Shown: positions 1-11,143, numbered from the stretch's first letter. The stretch is DNA of 64,000 nucleotides from Streptomyces sp. NBC_00442 (GCF_036014195.1 NZ_CP107918.1:6200001-6264000); one strand, 5' to 3'. Program-made: numbers and translations. Notes: a model not told the origin generated them from the letters alone.

Positions 1-2
1 CG

Positions 3-1025
3 CTGGCCGGCAACCCCGAGGACCCCGAGAGCGTGGACGCGACGACCCTCGTCGCCGGCGCCCACCGGGCCCTGGAGGCCGTACGCACCCACGACCCCGC
101 GCTGGCGGCGCTCGCCGAACGCATCGGCGAGGTCGCGATCCTGCTCGGCGACGTGGCGGGCGAACTCGCCGGATACGCCGACGACCTGGACGCCGATCCG
201 CTGCGCCTGGCCGCGGTGGAGGAGCGCCGGGCGGCCCTGACCTCCCTGACCCGTAAGTACGGCGAGGACATCACGGCCGTGCTCGCCTGGTCGCAGGAGA
301 GCGCGGCGCGTCTGACCGAACTCGACGGCGACGACGACCGGATCGAACAGCTCACCGCCGAGCGGAACGGGCTGCGCGACGAACTGTCCGTCCTGGCGCA
401 GGAGTTGACGGACGCCCGCACCGAGGCCGCGGCCCGGTTCGCCGAGGCCGTCACCGCCGAGCTCGCCTCTTTGGCGATGCCGCACGCGCGGGTGTCGTTC
501 GCGGTCGGCCAGAGCGAGGACCCCGAAGGCGTCGAGGTCGGCGGGCGGACCGTGGCATACGGGCCGACCGGCGCCGACGAGGTCGAGCTGCTGCTCGCCC
601 CGCACCCCGGCGCACCGGCCCGGCCGATCGCCAAGGGCGCGTCCGGCGGTGAGCTCTCCCGGGTGATGCTGGCGGTGGAGGTCGTCTTCGCGGGCACCGA
701 CCCGGTGCCGACGTACCTGTTCGACGAGGTCGACGCGGGCGTCGGCGGCAAGGCGGCGGTCGAGATCGGCCGCAGGCTCGCCAAACTCGCCAAGTCGGCG
801 CAGGTCGTGGTGGTCACCCACCTGCCGCAGGTGGCGGCGTTCGCCGACCGTCAGCTCCTGGTCGAGAAGACCAACGACGGCACGGTCACCCGCTCCGGCG
901 TCACCGTCCTCGAAGGCGAGGACCGGGTGCGTGAGCTGTCGCGCATGCTGGCCGGCCAGGAAGACTCCGAGACCGCCAGGGCGCACGCCGAGGAACTCCT
1001 GGCCACCGCCCGCGCGGACGGCTGA
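3..1025 (+). CDS. recN: DNA repair protein RecN, C-terminal part (5' end outside window)
   Basis: SMC-like ATPase that acts early in double-strand break repair in the cytoplasm. The reading frame is already open at base 3, so the gene starts upstream and only about 340 C-terminal residues are here. Seen: a coiled-coil part with many heptad-like Leu/Ala/Glu residues, then the ABC signature GASGGELSR (bases ~637-660), a Walker B stretch YLFDEVDAGVGG and the H-loop VVVTHLPQVAAFAD. The N-terminal Walker A is off the window. Its position before pyrG and the parA-scpAB genes matches the usual actinobacterial order. Identification is secure; only the 5' truncation limits it. Confidence 0.95.
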   Translation: MAGNPEDPESVDATTLVAGAHRALEAVRTHDPALAALAERIGEVAILLGDVAGELAGYADDLDADPLRLAAVEERRAALTSLTRKYGEDITAVLAWSQESAARLTELDGDDDRIEQLTAERNGLRDELSVLAQELTDARTEAAARFAEAVTAELASLAMPHARVSFAVGQSEDPEGVEVGGRTVAYGPTGADEVELLLAPHPGAPARPIAKGASGGELSRVMLAVEVVFAGTDPVPTYLFDEVDAGVGGKAAVEIGRRLAKLAKSAQVVVVTHLPQVAAFADRQLLVEKTNDGTVTRSGVTVLEGEDRVRELSRMLAGQEDSETARAHAEELLATARADG

Positions 1026-1253
1026 CCGCCCGACCGGCTGACGGAGCGGCGCACCGCCGACCCGCTCCGGGGCCGCCGACCGGGGTGCCCCGCCGCCGAC
1101 CGGCGGCGCGGGCGTTCACCCGTGTGGGTGATCGGGGGCGGTGGTCTTCCCGGCCCGGCGGGGCAGGAACCTCCGGGCGGTGCCGGAACGCCCGTACGGA
1201 CTGGCATCCTTGGCCGGAACCACCGACCTCCGCCGCTCCGGGAGCCTGTTCAC

Positions 1254-2333
1254 GTGTCACAGCTGCGTACGGTCCACGTCCTGGGCGGCGGCAGTGCGGG
1301 CAGCAGCGCGCATGTCAGATCGCTCGCGGCAGGCCTGGTCGCCCGGGGTGTGCGCGTCACCGTCTGCGCCCCCGCCGAGCTGGAGCGGGAGTACGACTTC
1401 CCCGGCGCGGGCGCCCTCTTCGTGCCGGTCGCCCGGCGCGGCGATCCGACGGCGGTCGGCGCGCTCCGGGCCGCCTGCGCCCACGCGGATGTCGTGCACG
1501 CGCACGGCCTGCACGCCGCCGTCCGCGCCGCCCTCGCGCTGAGCGGCCGACGAGGCGTGCCGCTGGTCGTCACCTGGCACACCCGCTCGCACGCCGACGG
1601 CGCCCGCGGTCACGTGCTTCGGCTCCTGGAGCGCCGGGTCTCGCGGACCGCCGCCGTGGTGCTCGCCACCTCGTCCGAACTCGTCGACCGGGCCCGCAGC
1701 CGCGGCGCGCGCGACGCCCGGCTCGCCGCGGTCGCCGTCCCCGCACCCCGGCCGACGGCCGGACTCGACGACGGCAAGGCGCGGGCCGAACTCGGCGCTG
1801 TGGACCGGCCGTTGCTCATGGCCGTGGGCAGCCTCGTCGAACACCGCGGCTACGAGGTGCTGCTCGACGCGGCCCGTGCCTGGCGCGATCTCGACGTGGT
1901 GCCGCTGCTCGTCATCGCGGGGGAGGGGCGGGGGCGGCCGGCGCTGCAGCGGCGCATCGAGGCGGAGTCCCTGCCGGTCAGGCTCGTCGGCCGGCGCGAC
2001 GACATCACCGAGCTGCTCGCCGCCGCCGACATCGCGGTCCTGCCCAGCCGCTGGGAGGCCCGCTCGCTGCTCGCCCAGGACGCGCTGCGCCTGGGCGTGC
2101 CGCTGGTCGCCACGGCGGTCGGCGGGGTGCCGGAGCTGGTCGGGGACGCGGCGCTGCTCGTCCCGTACGGAGACGCCGGGGCGCTCGCGGACGCCGTCGT
2201 GGGCCTGCTCGCGGACCCCGACGCGCGCCGTGCGCTGGCCCACGCGGGACGGGTGCAGGCCGCGAGCTGGCCCACCGAGGACGAGACCGTGGCCCAAGTC
2301 CTCGCCGTCTACGACGAGTTGACGGGCGCCTGA
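1254..2333 (+). CDS. Glycosyltransferase family 4 (GT-B fold)
   Basis: Predicted retaining GT-B glycosyltransferase of about 359 residues; donor and acceptor are unknown. Seen: N-terminal glycine-rich loop VLGGGSAGSSAHVRSLA, central DARLAAVAVP and MAVGSLVEHRGYEVLLDA segments starting the donor-binding half, and the C-terminal donor motif SRWEARSLLAQDALRLG followed by VPLVATAVGGVPELV. The frame is open further upstream, but GTG 1254 has a GGGAG box nine bases before it and starts just before the fold, so I prefer it over 1122. It lies between recN and pyrG with no operon partner; a role in cell-envelope or secondary glycans is inference only. Confidence 0.85.
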   Translation: MSQLRTVHVLGGGSAGSSAHVRSLAAGLVARGVRVTVCAPAELEREYDFPGAGALFVPVARRGDPTAVGALRAACAHADVVHAHGLHAAVRAALALSGRRGVPLVVTWHTRSHADGARGHVLRLLERRVSRTAAVVLATSSELVDRARSRGARDARLAAVAVPAPRPTAGLDDGKARAELGAVDRPLLMAVGSLVEHRGYEVLLDAARAWRDLDVVPLLVIAGEGRGRPALQRRIEAESLPVRLVGRRDDITELLAAADIAVLPSRWEARSLLAQDALRLGVPLVATAVGGVPELVGDAALLVPYGDAGALADAVVGLLADPDARRALAHAGRVQAASWPTEDETVAQVLAVYDELTGA

Positions 2334-2399
2334 GCCGCCGCGCCCCGGTCCGTATCGCAGCCGTCACCCGCTGCGCCCCCGGTCCGTCATCGCGGCTCG

Positions 2400-4037
2400 C
2401 TACCCCGCCGCGTGCCGGCGCGCCCGGAGCGCCAGGGACAGGGCGAGCACCGTCTGCGGATCGTCGAGGTCGGTGCCCAGGAGATCCGCTATGCGGGCCA
2501 GGCGGTTGTAGAGGGTCTGCCGGTTGAGGTGGAGTTCGCGCGCGGTCTCCGCCTTGCGGCCGGCGTGCGCCAGATAGGTTTCGAGGGTCGGCAGCAGGGG
2601 CGGCCGCGCGGCGCGGTCGTGGGCCTGGAGCGGACCGATCGCCCGCTCCACGAACGCCGCGAGGTCGCGGTGTTCGCGCAGCCGCCACAAGAGCAGGTCG
2701 ATGTCGAGGCGCCGGGCGTCGTACCAGGGGCGCTCGGGCAGGCCCTGGGCGGCCGCCGCGGTCTCCGCCGCGTGCCGCAGCCCGGCGCCGGCCGCCGCCC
2801 AGCTGCCCGCCACGCCCACCACGACGACGGGCTGGGTGCCGGCCCGCGCGCCCATCAGGCCGGCCCGCTCGACGCCGGCGCGCAGGGCCGCGGCGACCCG
2901 GTCGGCGACCGCGGTGCGCTCCGACTCCGAGCGGAGCCCGAGCAGCAGCGGCACCCGGCCCTCGACGGGGCGTACGCCGAGCAGTACGGGCACGCCCACC
3001 GAGGACAGCTCTTCGAGGACCGCACGCGCCAGGACCGCCCAGTTGCCCGTCGGGGCGAGCTCGGACGCCAGCCGCATCACCACCGGGAGCAGTGGCCCGT
3101 CGCCGGGCCTGAAGCCGAGGACCTTGGCCTGGCCGGGCGCGTCCTCGGGGGTGATGCGGCCCTCGGCGAGGTCGGTGAGGAAGTCGCCGCGGCCGCGCGC
3201 GGCGAGCTCCTCCTCCTGACGGGCCTGCATGAGGACGACGGCGAGGATGCCGGCCGCGCGCTCGGCGGCCATGCGGTGCACCGGGAGCAGGGGCGGGCCG
3301 ACCGCGAGGAGCGCGAGGCGGGCCCGTACCGACCCGGCCCCGTGGCCCCCGCCCGGCACGTCCACCAGGACCGCGCCCACCGGCGGCCCCGACGCCCGGG
3401 TCTCGCGCTGGCCGCGCAGCCCCTCCCAGACCTGGAGCGGATCGGCGGCCGCCTCGCCCGCCCCGCAGCCGGCGGCGTACAGGAGCTGGCCGTCGGGAGT
3501 TTCCAGGAAGACCGGGTTGGCGGTGAAGTCGGCCAGGATGCCGAGGACCTGGGGGATCCCGCCGCCGCCGAGCAGGGCGCCCGTGCAGCGCCGGTGGACC
3601 TCCTCGGCGCGTTGCAGCAGGGCGTAGTGGCCGTTGACGATCTCGGTGTGGATCTCCTCGGTCACCGTGACGAACGGGACCTCGCGGTGCAGCTGGACCA
3701 GGGGGAGCCCGGCGGCCCGCGCGGTCTCGACGAGGGTGGCCGGGAGCCGGGCGAAGCGCGGGCCGAGCTCGACGACGAGGGCGGCGATGCCCCGGTCCGC
3801 GAGCCGCCGGACGAACGCGCGCTGCTCCGCGGGGCGGGTGCCGAGGCCGAGGCCGGTGGTCAGGAGCAGCTCGCCGCCCTTGAGTAGCGACGCGATGTTG
3901 GGCACCTCGCCGGCGTGTACCCAGCGCACGGTGCGCTGGAGCCGGTCGGCGCCCGCGACGACCTCCGGCAGGCCGCCGCGCAGCCCCGGCAGTTCGAGGG
4001 CCCGCTGCACGGTGATCCCGCCCTGCTGCGTGTCCAC
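2400..4037 (-). CDS. PucR-family transcriptional regulator
   Basis: Predicted cytoplasmic DNA-binding regulator of 545 residues. Known for the family: PucR proteins control purine or amino-acid catabolism through an N-terminal PucR (PurC-like) domain, a central GGDEF-like region and a C-terminal helix-turn-helix. Seen: N-terminal LELPGLRGGLPEVVAGADRL and ASLLKGGELLLTTGL typical of PucR domains; C-terminal LAHAGRKAETARELHLNRQTLYNRLARI, the PucR-type HTH. GTG at 4037 is chosen because a purine-rich AGGAAGAGG lies just upstream; an in-frame ATG at 4088 is less well placed. No catabolic gene is adjacent, so its target cannot be named. Confidence 0.88.
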   Translation of the reverse strand: MDTQQGGITVQRALELPGLRGGLPEVVAGADRLQRTVRWVHAGEVPNIASLLKGGELLLTTGLGLGTRPAEQRAFVRRLADRGIAALVVELGPRFARLPATLVETARAAGLPLVQLHREVPFVTVTEEIHTEIVNGHYALLQRAEEVHRRCTGALLGGGGIPQVLGILADFTANPVFLETPDGQLLYAAGCGAGEAAADPLQVWEGLRGQRETRASGPPVGAVLVDVPGGGHGAGSVRARLALLAVGPPLLPVHRMAAERAAGILAVVLMQARQEEELAARGRGDFLTDLAEGRITPEDAPGQAKVLGFRPGDGPLLPVVMRLASELAPTGNWAVLARAVLEELSSVGVPVLLGVRPVEGRVPLLLGLRSESERTAVADRVAAALRAGVERAGLMGARAGTQPVVVVGVAGSWAAAGAGLRHAAETAAAAQGLPERPWYDARRLDIDLLLWRLREHRDLAAFVERAIGPLQAHDRAARPPLLPTLETYLAHAGRKAETARELHLNRQTLYNRLARIADLLGTDLDDPQTVLALSLALRARRHAAG

Positions 4038-4161
4038 TGCGCCCACCTCTTCCTCCCGCGGACCCGGGGCCCGACCCCGGGACGACACCGCATGCGGCGG
4101 ACGCTACCTGCGGTTACGTCCGGTACCCGCCCCTTGTGGCACACCTCACGCGGGTCGTGCG

Positions 4162-4188
4162 GGAGTCCGGGCGCGTCGCCCGGACTCC
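4162..4188 (-). terminator. Hairpin downstream of the GH15 gene, distal copy
   Basis: Perfect 12-bp inverted repeat GGAGTCCGGGCG / CGCCCGGACTCC with a 3-nt loop, about 45-70 bases past the stop of the GH15 gene read on the minus strand. There is no T run, as is common for Streptomyces terminators. With the hairpin at 4192-4220 it forms a tandem pair. Confidence 0.7.
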
Positions 4189-4191
4189 GGA

Positions 4192-4220
4192 GCGCGGGGC
4201 ACGGCCCGAAGGCCCCGCGC
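4192..4220 (-). terminator. Hairpin downstream of the GH15 gene, proximal copy
   Basis: Perfect 9-bp arms GCGCGGGGC / GCCCCGCGC separated by 11 bases, ending 12 bases from the GH15 stop codon. It probably ends GH15 transcription before the PucR gene. Confidence 0.65.
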
Positions 4221-4231
4221 CGTTGGGCCCT

Positions 4232-6037
4232 TCAGCCGCCGTAGGCGCCCGACGCGGTCAGCCGCAGCGCCGTGTCGATCAGCGGAACGTGGCTGAAGGC
4301 CTGCGGGAAGTTGCCCACCTGGCGCTGGAGGTGCGGGTCCCACTCCTCGGCGAGCAGGCCCAGGTCGTTGCGGAGCGCGAGCAGCTTCTCGAAGAGCTTG
4401 CGGGCCTCGTCGACCCGGCCGATCATCGCGAGGTCGTCCGCCATCCAGAACGAGCAGGCCAGGAACGCGCCTTCCTCGCCCGCCAGGCCGTCGAGGTTGT
4501 CCGTGTCGCCGCCCGTGGTGGGGTAGCGCAGGATGAAGCCGTCCGGCGTGGACAGCTCGCGCTGGATCGCCTCGATGGTGCCGATGACGCGCTTGTCGTC
4601 CGGCGGCAGGAAGCCCATCTGCGGGATCAGGAGCAGCGAGGCGTCCAGTTCCTTCGAGCCGTAGGACTGCGTGAAGGTGTTGCGTTCCTTGTCGTAGCCC
4701 TTCTCGCAGACGTCCCGGTGGATGTCGTCGCGCAGCTGGCGCCACTTGTCGAGCGGGCCGTCCGCGTCGCCGGACTCGATCAGCTTGATCGTGCGGTCCA
4801 CGGCCACCCAGGCCATCACCTTGGAGTGCACGAAGTGGCGGCGCGGGCCGCGCACCTCCCAGATGCCCTCGTCCGGCTGGTCCCAGTGGCTCTCCAGGTA
4901 GCGGATCAGCTTCAGCTGGAGCAGCGAGGCGTAGTCGTTGCGGGCCAGGCCCGTCATGTGCGCCAGGTGCAGGGCCTCGGTGACCTCGCCGTACACGTCG
5001 AGCTGGAGCTGGTGGGCGGCGCCGTTCCCGGCCCGTACCGGGGTGGAGCCCTCGTACCCGGGCAGCCAGTCGAGCTCGGTCTCGCCGAGCTCGCGCTCGC
5101 CCGCGATCCCGTACATGATCTGCAGGTTCTCGGGGTCGCCCGCGACCGAGCGAAGCAGCCACTCGCGCCAGGCGCGGGCCTCCTCGCGGTAGCCGGTGCG
5201 CAGCAGCGAGGACAGGGTGATCGCGGCGTCCCGCAGCCAGGTGTAGCGGTAGTCCCAGTTGCGTTCGCCGCCGACGTGCTCGGGCAGCGAGGTCGTGGGG
5301 GCGGCCACGATGCCGCCGGTCGGGCCGTAGGTGAGCGCCTTCAGGGTGATCAGGGAACGGATCACGGCCTCGCGGTAGGGCCCGTGGTAGGTGCAGTGCT
5401 CCACCCACTCCCGCCAGAAGTCCTCGGTCGCCTCCAGGGACGCCTCCGGCTCGGGAAGGGCGGGCGGCTCGCGGTGCGAGGGCTGCCAGCTGATGGTGAA
5501 GGCGACCCGTTCGCCGGGCGAGACGGTGAAGTCGGAGTACGTGGTGAGGTTCTTGCCGTACGTCTCCGCCTCGGTGTCCAGCCACACCGAGTCGGGGCCC
5601 GCGACGGCCACCGTGCGGGAGTCGACCTTGTGCACCCAGGGCGTGATGCGCCCGTAACTGAACCGCATGCGCAGCATCGAGCGCATCGGGACCCTGCCGG
5701 TCACGCCCTCCACGATGCGGATCAGCTGGGGAGCGCCGTCACGCGGCGGCATGAAGTCGGTCACCCGGACCGTGCCGCGCGGGGTGTCCCACTCCGATTC
5801 CAGGATGAGCGAGTCGCCCCGGTAGTGGCGGCGGTCGGCCACCGGCGGCGGATCGTCGCCGTTGTGGGCCGGCCCGACCCGCCAGAAGCCGTGCTCCTCG
5901 GTGCCGAGCAGTCCGGCGAAGACGGCGTGCGAGTCGAAGCGGGGCAGACAGAGCCAGTCCGCCGTGCCGTCCCGGCAGACCAGTGCCGCGGTCTGCATGT
6001 CTCCGATGAGTGCGTAATCCTCGATGCGCCCGGCCAC
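4232..6037 (-). CDS. Glycoside hydrolase family 15 (glucoamylase/trehalase-like)
   Basis: Predicted (alpha/alpha)6-barrel hydrolase of 601 residues acting on alpha-glucosides; actinobacterial members include trehalases and glucoamylases. Seen: N-terminal IEDYALIGDMQTAALVCRDG and ADWLCLPRFDS, central NWDYRYTWLRDAAIT, and the C-terminal LLAEEWDP ... GNFPQAFSH motif that carries the second catalytic Glu region. No signal peptide, so it is likely cytoplasmic, which favours trehalose or glycogen-derived substrates (inference). GTG at 6037 is chosen because the family starts at this point and a GGAG lies upstream; the frame continues 54 codons further without family-like sequence. Confidence 0.9.
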   Translation of the reverse strand: MAGRIEDYALIGDMQTAALVCRDGTADWLCLPRFDSHAVFAGLLGTEEHGFWRVGPAHNGDDPPPVADRRHYRGDSLILESEWDTPRGTVRVTDFMPPRDGAPQLIRIVEGVTGRVPMRSMLRMRFSYGRITPWVHKVDSRTVAVAGPDSVWLDTEAETYGKNLTTYSDFTVSPGERVAFTISWQPSHREPPALPEPEASLEATEDFWREWVEHCTYHGPYREAVIRSLITLKALTYGPTGGIVAAPTTSLPEHVGGERNWDYRYTWLRDAAITLSSLLRTGYREEARAWREWLLRSVAGDPENLQIMYGIAGERELGETELDWLPGYEGSTPVRAGNGAAHQLQLDVYGEVTEALHLAHMTGLARNDYASLLQLKLIRYLESHWDQPDEGIWEVRGPRRHFVHSKVMAWVAVDRTIKLIESGDADGPLDKWRQLRDDIHRDVCEKGYDKERNTFTQSYGSKELDASLLLIPQMGFLPPDDKRVIGTIEAIQRELSTPDGFILRYPTTGGDTDNLDGLAGEEGAFLACSFWMADDLAMIGRVDEARKLFEKLLALRNDLGLLAEEWDPHLQRQVGNFPQAFSHVPLIDTALRLTASGAYGG

Positions 6038-6455
6038 GTGCAATCTCCAGTCGAACGGCCACGTCGCCCCCTGGGGGCGCTTACAGCGACAGCGGTCAAG
6101 GGTTCGCCAACGAGCGCATGTTCCGGATGACGGACGGGGTGGCGCCGTGCTACCAGGTGGCTCGGCAAGCGAGTGTCCGAGCAGGATACGACGCACCATA
6201 GTGATCCGCTGGAGCCTTCATCGAACGCCACTGGGCCGAACGAGTGAGGCTCCTACGCAGGGCTGACCAGCGGCATACAGAGCGTGGCCGGACGCGCTCT
6301 CCCGCTGGCGCTGATACCCTGGTAGCCCGTGGCCGGGTGCTGAAAAAAGCCCCGAACCGCAGCGACGGCACCCTCTGTAATCCCGCGACATCTCGCACAA
6401 GATCCACACAGGGTGACCGGTACGCACTCCAGACAGCGACCACGGGAGCCCCCTC
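6038..6455. other. Divergent intergenic region, GH15 / pyrG
   Basis: 418 bases with no convincing gene. It must hold the promoters of both neighbours. I see a 15-base perfect hairpin CGCCCCC-T-GGGGGCG at 6065-6079, which would lie in the GH15 5' leader. A GGGAG ribosome binding site at 6444-6448 serves pyrG. No riboswitch or strong -35/-10 pair is obvious to the eye. Confidence 0.5.
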
Positions 6456-8129
<1,674 letters not shown>

Positions 8130-8150
8130 TCGGCGCCCGCGTTAACGTTG

Positions 8151-8198
8151 CCGGGGTACGAGCCCTTCCGGGGGCCCGTGCCCCGGTTTCTGTTTTTT
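8151..8198 (+). terminator. Rho-independent terminator of pyrG
   Basis: A 15-bp stem (8151-8165 with 8172-8186) with one wobble and one mismatch, a 6-nt loop, followed by GTTTCTGTTTTTT. The long T tract is unusual in this GC-rich genome and makes this the most classical terminator in the window. Confidence 0.85.
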
Positions 8199-8235
8199 GC
8201 TCTTTGTTGTGCGCGCACTGTGGGAGGACGCCGAC

Positions 8236-8862
8236 ATGGCCATCGAGGACACCGCCGAACACTGGCAGATCGTGGCTACCGCCACTCCCTTCACGGGTCA
8301 CAAGACCAGCGTCCGCACCGACGACGTGGTGATGCCCGACGGCTCGGTCCATCAGCGCGACTACCAGGTGCACCCGGGCTCGGTGGCGATCCTCGCCCTG
8401 GACGACGAGGGCCGGGTCGTGGTGCTGCGCCAGTACCGCCACCCCGTCCGCCACAAGCTCTGGGAGATCCCGGCCGGGCTCCTGGACGTGCCCGGCGAGA
8501 ACCCGCTGCACGCCGCCCAGCGCGAGCTGTACGAGGAGGCGCACATCAAGGCCGAGCGGTGGCACGTCCTGACCGATGTGTTCACCAGCCCCGGCGGCAG
8601 CGACGAAGCCGTACGGATCTTCCTGGCGCGGGACCTGTCCGAGGCCGAGGGCGAGCGCTTCGAGGTCGCCGAGGAGGAGGCCGACATGGAGCTGGCCCGG
8701 GTGCCGCTCGACGAACTCGTGCGGGGCGTCTTCGCGGGGGTGCTGCACAACACCTGCCTCGTGGTCGGCGCGCTCGCGCTGTCCGCCGCCCTGAGGGGGG
8801 ACGGCCTCGACGCGCTGCGTCCGGCCGAGGCGCCGTGGCCGGCCCGGCCCTTCGACGCGTGA
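8236..8862 (+). CDS. NUDIX hydrolase, ADP-ribose pyrophosphatase type
   Basis: Predicted cytoplasmic pyrophosphatase of 208 residues that probably hydrolyses ADP-ribose or a related nucleoside diphosphate. Seen: QYRHPVRHKLWEIPAGLLD, typical of the ADP-ribose branch, then an intact NUDIX box from GLLD through REL.EEA (GENPLHAAQRELYEEA) near residue 90. ATG 8236 has GGAGG eight bases upstream. In other actinobacteria a NUDIX gene also follows pyrG, so the position supports the call. Substrate is inferred. Confidence 0.9.
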   Translation: MAIEDTAEHWQIVATATPFTGHKTSVRTDDVVMPDGSVHQRDYQVHPGSVAILALDDEGRVVVLRQYRHPVRHKLWEIPAGLLDVPGENPLHAAQRELYEEAHIKAERWHVLTDVFTSPGGSDEAVRIFLARDLSEAEGERFEVAEEEADMELARVPLDELVRGVFAGVLHNTCLVVGALALSAALRGDGLDALRPAEAPWPARPFDA

Positions 8863-8870
8863 GGCGCATT

Positions 8871-8911
8871 CCCCGCACCCCGCATCCCCGTATCCCCGTA
8901 TCCCCGCGTCG
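8871..8911. repeat. Tandem 8-bp repeat
   Basis: About five degenerate copies of CCCCGCAT/CCCCGTAT directly after the NUDIX stop codon (stop at 8862). It is a simple C-rich repeat of unknown role, perhaps slippage-derived. Confidence 0.7.
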
Positions 8912-9083
8912 CCGGTCACGCGCGATCGCGCTCGATCCCGTGTGATCTGAAAATCTGCTGATCCGATCGGGCGACATCCCCGCCGCGCTCCACCCAAACG
9001 GTCACGAAGCGTGAACTACGCTCGGACTGCCCGTGCGGATACCCGCACGGTCTCCAGGTGCGCAGGCGGACGGAGCGTGGCCC

Positions 9084-11111
9084 GTGACGGATCAGGCGGT
9101 GGACGTGGGTGGCGCTGCCGCCGGGCAGTGCACGGGGGAATTCCTGGGCAGGCACCGGGAGTTGAAGGAACTCCGGGCCGACATCGAACGGGCCGGGCTC
9201 GACACCCTGTCGGGGAAGAAGTCGCCCCGGGCCAGGGTCCTGCTGATCGCGGGCCGGCCCGGCTCCGGGCGGACCGCGCTCGCCGCCGAACTGGCGCGCC
9301 GGGTCGCCGGCGACTATCCCGACGGCGTGCTGCGCGCCGCGCTCAGCGAGCCCAGCGGGGCCCGCGTCCCGGCCGACCGGGTCGCGCGGGACCTCCTTGA
9401 CGCCCTGAAGGTGCCGGCGCCGCCCGGGGCCGGCCAGGACGAGCTGAGCGAACTGGTCCGCGGGGCGCTCGCGAGCCGCCGGGCGATCGTGCTGCTCGAC
9501 GACGCGGCCGACGCCGAACAGGTCGGCCCGCTCCTGCCGGACACCTCCCGCTGTCTGATCGTGGCGACGGCCGCGGGACCGCTCACCGGAATCCCGGACG
9601 TCCGCCCCTGCACCCTCGGCGGCCTCGACACCAAATCGGCCGTCGAGCTCCTTGAGGGCTTCACCGGAGCGGTACGCGTCACGGTGGACCCGCGCGCCGC
9701 CGAAACCCTCGTCGAGGTGTGCGGAGGCCAGCCCGCCGCCCTCGTCCTGGCCGGCGGCTGGCTCGCGGCCCGCCCCAAGGCCGCCGTCTCCGACGTGGCC
9801 AAGCAGCTGCGCGCCATCTCCGACGAGGTGGCCGAACTCCCCAGCGCGGCAAGGCCGTTGGCCCGCTCCTTCCGCCTCGTGTACGACTCCCTCTCGCAGC
9901 CGGCCGCGCGGATACTGCGACTGCTCTCCCTCGCCCCCGCCGGGATCGCCGACGCCCACACCGCCTCCGCGCTGGCCGGCTGCTCGGTCTCCGGCGCCCA
10001 GACGGCGCTGAGCGACTTCGTGGCGTACGGACTGCTGCGCAAGGACCCCGATGTGCCCGAGCAGTACCGGGTGCCCGGCGCGCTCGCGCCGCTGCTGCGC
10101 GCCCTGTGCGAGAGCGTCGACCGCCCCGGCGAGGTGCAGCTGGCCCGCGCCCGCATGCTGGAGCGGACCGTCCGGCTGCTCCAGTCCTGCCGCGCGGTGA
10201 CCGAGCCCGAGGGCTCGCCCGCGCGCAAACGCCTCGCCGGCCTGCCGCGCGCCCTGCGCTTCCCCAGCCGGGCCGCGGCCGACGCCTGGCTCGGCGGCCG
10301 CAGGCCCGCGCTGCTCGCCGCCGCACGGCTCGCCGTGGAGGACGGCGAGCTCGACACCCTCGCGCGGCGCCTGGTCGCCGCCCTGGTGCGGGCACTCGCC
10401 GCCCACCGGGGCGCCGAGGCGGCCGCGCCCGAGCTGTACGGCCTGCACCAGCTCGTCCTCGACGTCGCCGAGCGGCGCGATCTGCACCGCGAGAAGGCGG
10501 CGGCCCTGCTCAACCTGGGCGACCTGGACGCGCGGACCGGACGCACCGCCGACGCACTGGCCCGCTACCGGCTCGCCCTCGACGCCGGGCGCGCCGCGAA
10601 CGACCCGTACGCCACCGGCCGCGCGATGGAATCCGTAGGCGGCGCCCATCAGGAGCTGGGGGACTGGCAGCGGGCCTCGGACTGGTACGGCCGGGCCCTG
10701 TCGCAGCGGCTCGCGCGCGGCGAGCGCGCCGACGAGGCCCGGCTGTACGGCCGGCTCGCCACCGTGCACACCTACGCCGGCCGCTACGGCGAGGCGCTGC
10801 GCGGCTGGCGCGCAGCGGTGGCCGGATACCGACGGCTGGGCGATCTCCCCAGCCAGGCAAGGGCGTTGAGCGAGGCGGCCCGGGTCCAGGAGTACGCCGG
10901 ACGCCCCGAGGAGTCGCTGCGTACCTGCCGGGAGGCGGTGGAGCAGGCGCGCAGGGCCGGTGATCTGCGCTTGCAGGCCGCGCTCCAGCTCCGGCTCGCC
11001 GACACCCTCGACCGGCTCGGCGACCCCACGGCGGCGCGATTGCACCGTGCGACGGCCGACCGACTTCTGGAAGATGAGGCAGCAGCCCCAGGGGACCTGC
11101 GAAATCCGTAG
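9084..11111 (+). CDS. STAND-type NTPase with C-terminal TPR repeats
   Basis: 675-residue cytoplasmic protein resembling the NB-ARC/TPR halves of AfsR/SARP regulators but with no DNA-binding or effector domain. Seen: P-loop VLLIAGRPGSGRTALA near residue 55, where the usual Lys of GxxxxGK is Arg; Walker B RRAIVLLDDAAD; winged-helix-like SLAPAGIADAHTASALAG; and from about residue 470 repeated TPR helices such as ALLNLGDLDARTGRTADALARYR and GGAHQELGDWQRASDWYGRAL. GTG 9084 has GGAG eight bases upstream. An 8-bp perfect hairpin CCGTGCGG/CCGCACGG lies at 9031-9050 in the leader. Function unknown; a signal-sensing switch is inference. Confidence 0.75.
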   Translation: MTDQAVDVGGAAAGQCTGEFLGRHRELKELRADIERAGLDTLSGKKSPRARVLLIAGRPGSGRTALAAELARRVAGDYPDGVLRAALSEPSGARVPADRVARDLLDALKVPAPPGAGQDELSELVRGALASRRAIVLLDDAADAEQVGPLLPDTSRCLIVATAAGPLTGIPDVRPCTLGGLDTKSAVELLEGFTGAVRVTVDPRAAETLVEVCGGQPAALVLAGGWLAARPKAAVSDVAKQLRAISDEVAELPSAARPLARSFRLVYDSLSQPAARILRLLSLAPAGIADAHTASALAGCSVSGAQTALSDFVAYGLLRKDPDVPEQYRVPGALAPLLRALCESVDRPGEVQLARARMLERTVRLLQSCRAVTEPEGSPARKRLAGLPRALRFPSRAAADAWLGGRRPALLAAARLAVEDGELDTLARRLVAALVRALAAHRGAEAAAPELYGLHQLVLDVAERRDLHREKAAALLNLGDLDARTGRTADALARYRLALDAGRAANDPYATGRAMESVGGAHQELGDWQRASDWYGRALSQRLARGERADEARLYGRLATVHTYAGRYGEALRGWRAAVAGYRRLGDLPSQARALSEAARVQEYAGRPEESLRTCREAVEQARRAGDLRLQAALQLRLADTLDRLGDPTAARLHRATADRLLEDEAAAPGDLRNP

Positions 11112-11143
11112 CGCTTCAGCCAAAGATTAGAGCTTTGTAAGGG

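Noticed and set aside
1085..2527. 480-residue plus-strand frame over the GT4 gene
   Set aside because: Arg/Pro/Gly-rich sequence in the wrong frame of the glycosyltransferase, with no conserved motif.
8916..11123. Long minus-strand frame opposite the STAND gene
   Set aside because: The plus strand carries P-loop, Walker B and TPR motifs; the antisense protein is low-complexity.
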